The notes under the pieces were generated by a model. The model made no database searches and was not told the DNA's origin. It saw nothing but the letters and a program-made list of their open reading frames with translations. This document shows, one piece after another, positions 37,170 through 38,321 of a DNA stretch of 38,321 nt (its first letter is position 1; every line of letters starts with the position of its first letter). Location of the stretch: positions 1 through 38,321 of the forward strand of contig NZ_MJEJ02000016.1 of assembly GCF_002095435.2 (NCBI RefSeq), written 5' to 3'. This DNA is from Williamsia sp. 1138 (lineage in GTDB: Bacteria > Actinomycetota > Actinomycetes > Mycobacteriales > Mycobacteriaceae). The translations under genes and the position numbers were made by a program.

Positions 37170-37251
37170 GTGGCACCGCCCCCAACTGAGGATTGCCCAC
37201 CGGCCGGCCCAACCGTCCCTGTCCCTGTTTCTGAATCAGGAGGCAACCACC

Positions 37252-38307
37252 ATGGTTGTTGTTGGAGTCGATGTACACAAGTCCACTCACACATTCGTCG
37301 CCGTCGATTCCGTCGGCAAGAAGCTAGGCCACCTCACCTCTGCGGCCACCACCGAAGGGCACCACACAGCGATCAACTGGGCACTCACCGAGTTCGGTGG
37401 CGATCTGGTGTGGGGTATCGAGGACTGCCGGCAGATGTCGACCCGCCTCGAGCGCGACCTGCTCGGCGCCGGCCAGACCGCGGTGCGCGTACCCACCAAG
37501 TTGATGGCCCAAGCCCGCTCCAGCGCTCGCACCCGCGGCAAGTCAGATCCCATCGACGCCCTGGCCGTGGCGCGAGCGGTACTACGCGAACCGGACCTGC
37601 CCGCCGCTGGCGCCGACCCCCAATCCCGCGAGTTACGGCTCCTCGTCGACTACCGGGAAGTCGCTGTCGCCCAACGCACTGCGTCAATCAACCGACTGCT
37701 GTGGCGGGTCCATGAGATCAATCCCGCCTACGCTCCCAAACCCCGGTCGCTGAGCATGAACAAGCACCAAAAAATACTCGCCACCCATCTCGCGAACCAC
37801 ACCAGCCTCCTCGCCGACATCGCCCGCGCGGAACTCGACGACATCATCTCGCTGACAGCCCGGATCAACAAGCTCGCCACCGAGATCGGCAAGCGAGTAC
37901 GCCAACTGGTGCCGACCTTGCTCGAGTTGCCCGGCTGTGCCGAACTGACCGCCGGCAAAATCGTCGGCGAAACCGCCGGCATCTCCCGCTTCCGCTCCGC
38001 CGACGCCTACGCCAGCTACGCCGGCACAGCACCCATCCCCGTCTGGTCCGGCAACAGCGCCGGCCGCGTGCGACTACCCCGACACGGCAACCGACAGCTC
38101 AATACCGCACTGCACCGCATCGCCCTGACCCAAATCCGCCTCGAAGACTCCGACGGCTACACCTACTACCGCAACCGCCTCGCCGCCAACGACACCAAAA
38201 CTTCAGCCCTACGGTGCCTGCGACGACGACTCATCCGCACCGTCTACCAACGACTCACCACCGACGCCCACACGCACCCCGCACCGACCGAACAAGCCGC
38301 CGCTTGA
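37252..38307 (+). CDS. IS110-family transposase (DEDD RuvC-like recombinase)
   Basis: 351 residues. The RuvC-like N-terminal domain carries the acidic set at the spacing of the family: Asp7 in VGVDVHK, Glu57 in WGIEDCRQ, and Asp99 and Asp102 in KSDPIDAL. The C-terminal Tnp domain has ELPGCAELTAGKIVGE and SYAGTAPIPVWSG, whose Ser266 is the likely nucleophile. Such enzymes recombine element and target through a bridge RNA rather than by DDE chemistry. AGGAGG lies 8 bases before ATG 37252; an in-frame extension from 37159 has no ribosome-binding site. The frame appears intact, so the element may be active. Confidence 0.95.
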   Translation: MVVVGVDVHKSTHTFVAVDSVGKKLGHLTSAATTEGHHTAINWALTEFGGDLVWGIEDCRQMSTRLERDLLGAGQTAVRVPTKLMAQARSSARTRGKSDPIDALAVARAVLREPDLPAAGADPQSRELRLLVDYREVAVAQRTASINRLLWRVHEINPAYAPKPRSLSMNKHQKILATHLANHTSLLADIARAELDDIISLTARINKLATEIGKRVRQLVPTLLELPGCAELTAGKIVGETAGISRFRSADAYASYAGTAPIPVWSGNSAGRVRLPRHGNRQLNTALHRIALTQIRLEDSDGYTYYRNRLAANDTKTSALRCLRRRLIRTVYQRLTTDAHTHPAPTEQAAA

Positions 38308-38321
38308 CATAGGAGCAACTT

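Larger units (their letters stand above)
37000..38321 (+). mobile_element. IS110-family insertion sequence (right end at or beyond the window edge)
   Basis: A 255-base structured non-coding region followed by a single DEDD transposase gene and a very short 3' flank is the layout of IS110-group elements. No terminal inverted repeats are seen, as expected for the family. The left boundary lies somewhere between 36997 and about 37025; the right boundary is 38308 or later and may be outside the window. Confidence 0.8.

Overview
The window is chromosomal DNA from a high-GC actinomycete of the order Mycobacteriales. Gordonia or a close relative (Rhodococcus, Williamsia) fits best. The evidence is GC-rich third codon positions, frequent GTG starts, 4-base ATGA/GTGA gene overlaps, an RpfB-type resuscitation factor, and gene order. 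The order tatD-rpfB-rsmA-ispE ... pth ... rplY ... prs-glmU ... TetR-mfd-mazG is the same backbone as Rv1008-Rv1021 of Mycobacterium tuberculosis, with lineage-specific genes inserted between conserved blocks. Genus is inference; no rRNA is present.

Layout. 1-1142: part of an IS3-family element (orfA plus incomplete orfB, minus strand) with a very clear programmed -1 frameshift signal. 1169-2586: alpha/beta hydrolase and GNAT pair (minus). 2623-9203: PhzF-like isomerase, TatD, RpfB, RsmA (KsgA), IspE and a Uup-like ABC-F ATPase, all plus strand and closely packed. 9218-10219: 3-hydroxyisobutyryl-CoA hydrolase-like crotonase. 10330-16904: a compact five-gene operon of TetR regulator, SLC45/sucrose-type MFS carrier, fold-III PLP deaminase/aldolase, sugar-1,4-lactone oxidase and a Tat-exported neutral ceramidase, with a palindromic operator in front. 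16911-20311 (minus): lipoprotein, release factor 3, KASIII-like ketosynthase. 20409-23227: pth with a TetR gene (minus), a divergent EamA permease, then rplY (minus). 23462-23920: limonene-1,2-epoxide-hydrolase-like protein. 23934-26759 (minus): glmU-prs-arsC-like. 26918-28605: FabG-like reductase, terminator, tRNA-Gln(UUG), a nested RNA-structure candidate, TetR (Rv1019-like position). 28666-32510 (minus): LigB-type dioxygenase with an operator inside its promoter, PAT-like acetyltransferase, SDR, Tat-exported phospholipase C. 32663-36996: mfd-mazG. 36997-38321: an IS110-family element whose leading non-coding region folds like a bridge RNA; its right end runs to the edge of the window.

How the genes work together. 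Housekeeping dominates: ribosome maturation and translation (RsmA, L25, Pth, RF3, ABC-F, tRNA-Gln), envelope precursors (GlmU for UDP-GlcNAc, Prs for PRPP and hence arabinan, IspE for isoprenoid carriers), dormancy exit (RpfB), and repair/nucleotide hygiene (Mfd, MazG). The accessory genes are mostly lipid- or epoxide-directed, including two Tat-exported lipid-hydrolysing enzymes (ceramidase and phospholipase C).

The most noteworthy signals are the frameshift cassette of the IS3 element, the putative bridge RNA of the IS110 element, the ceramidase/lactone-oxidase/PLP-enzyme operon, three short palindromic operators, the nested hairpin after tRNA-Gln, and a recurring TAnnnT box 6-9 bases before start codons that suggests many leaderless mRNAs. 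There is no gene-free stretch longer than 300 bases and no CRISPR array.
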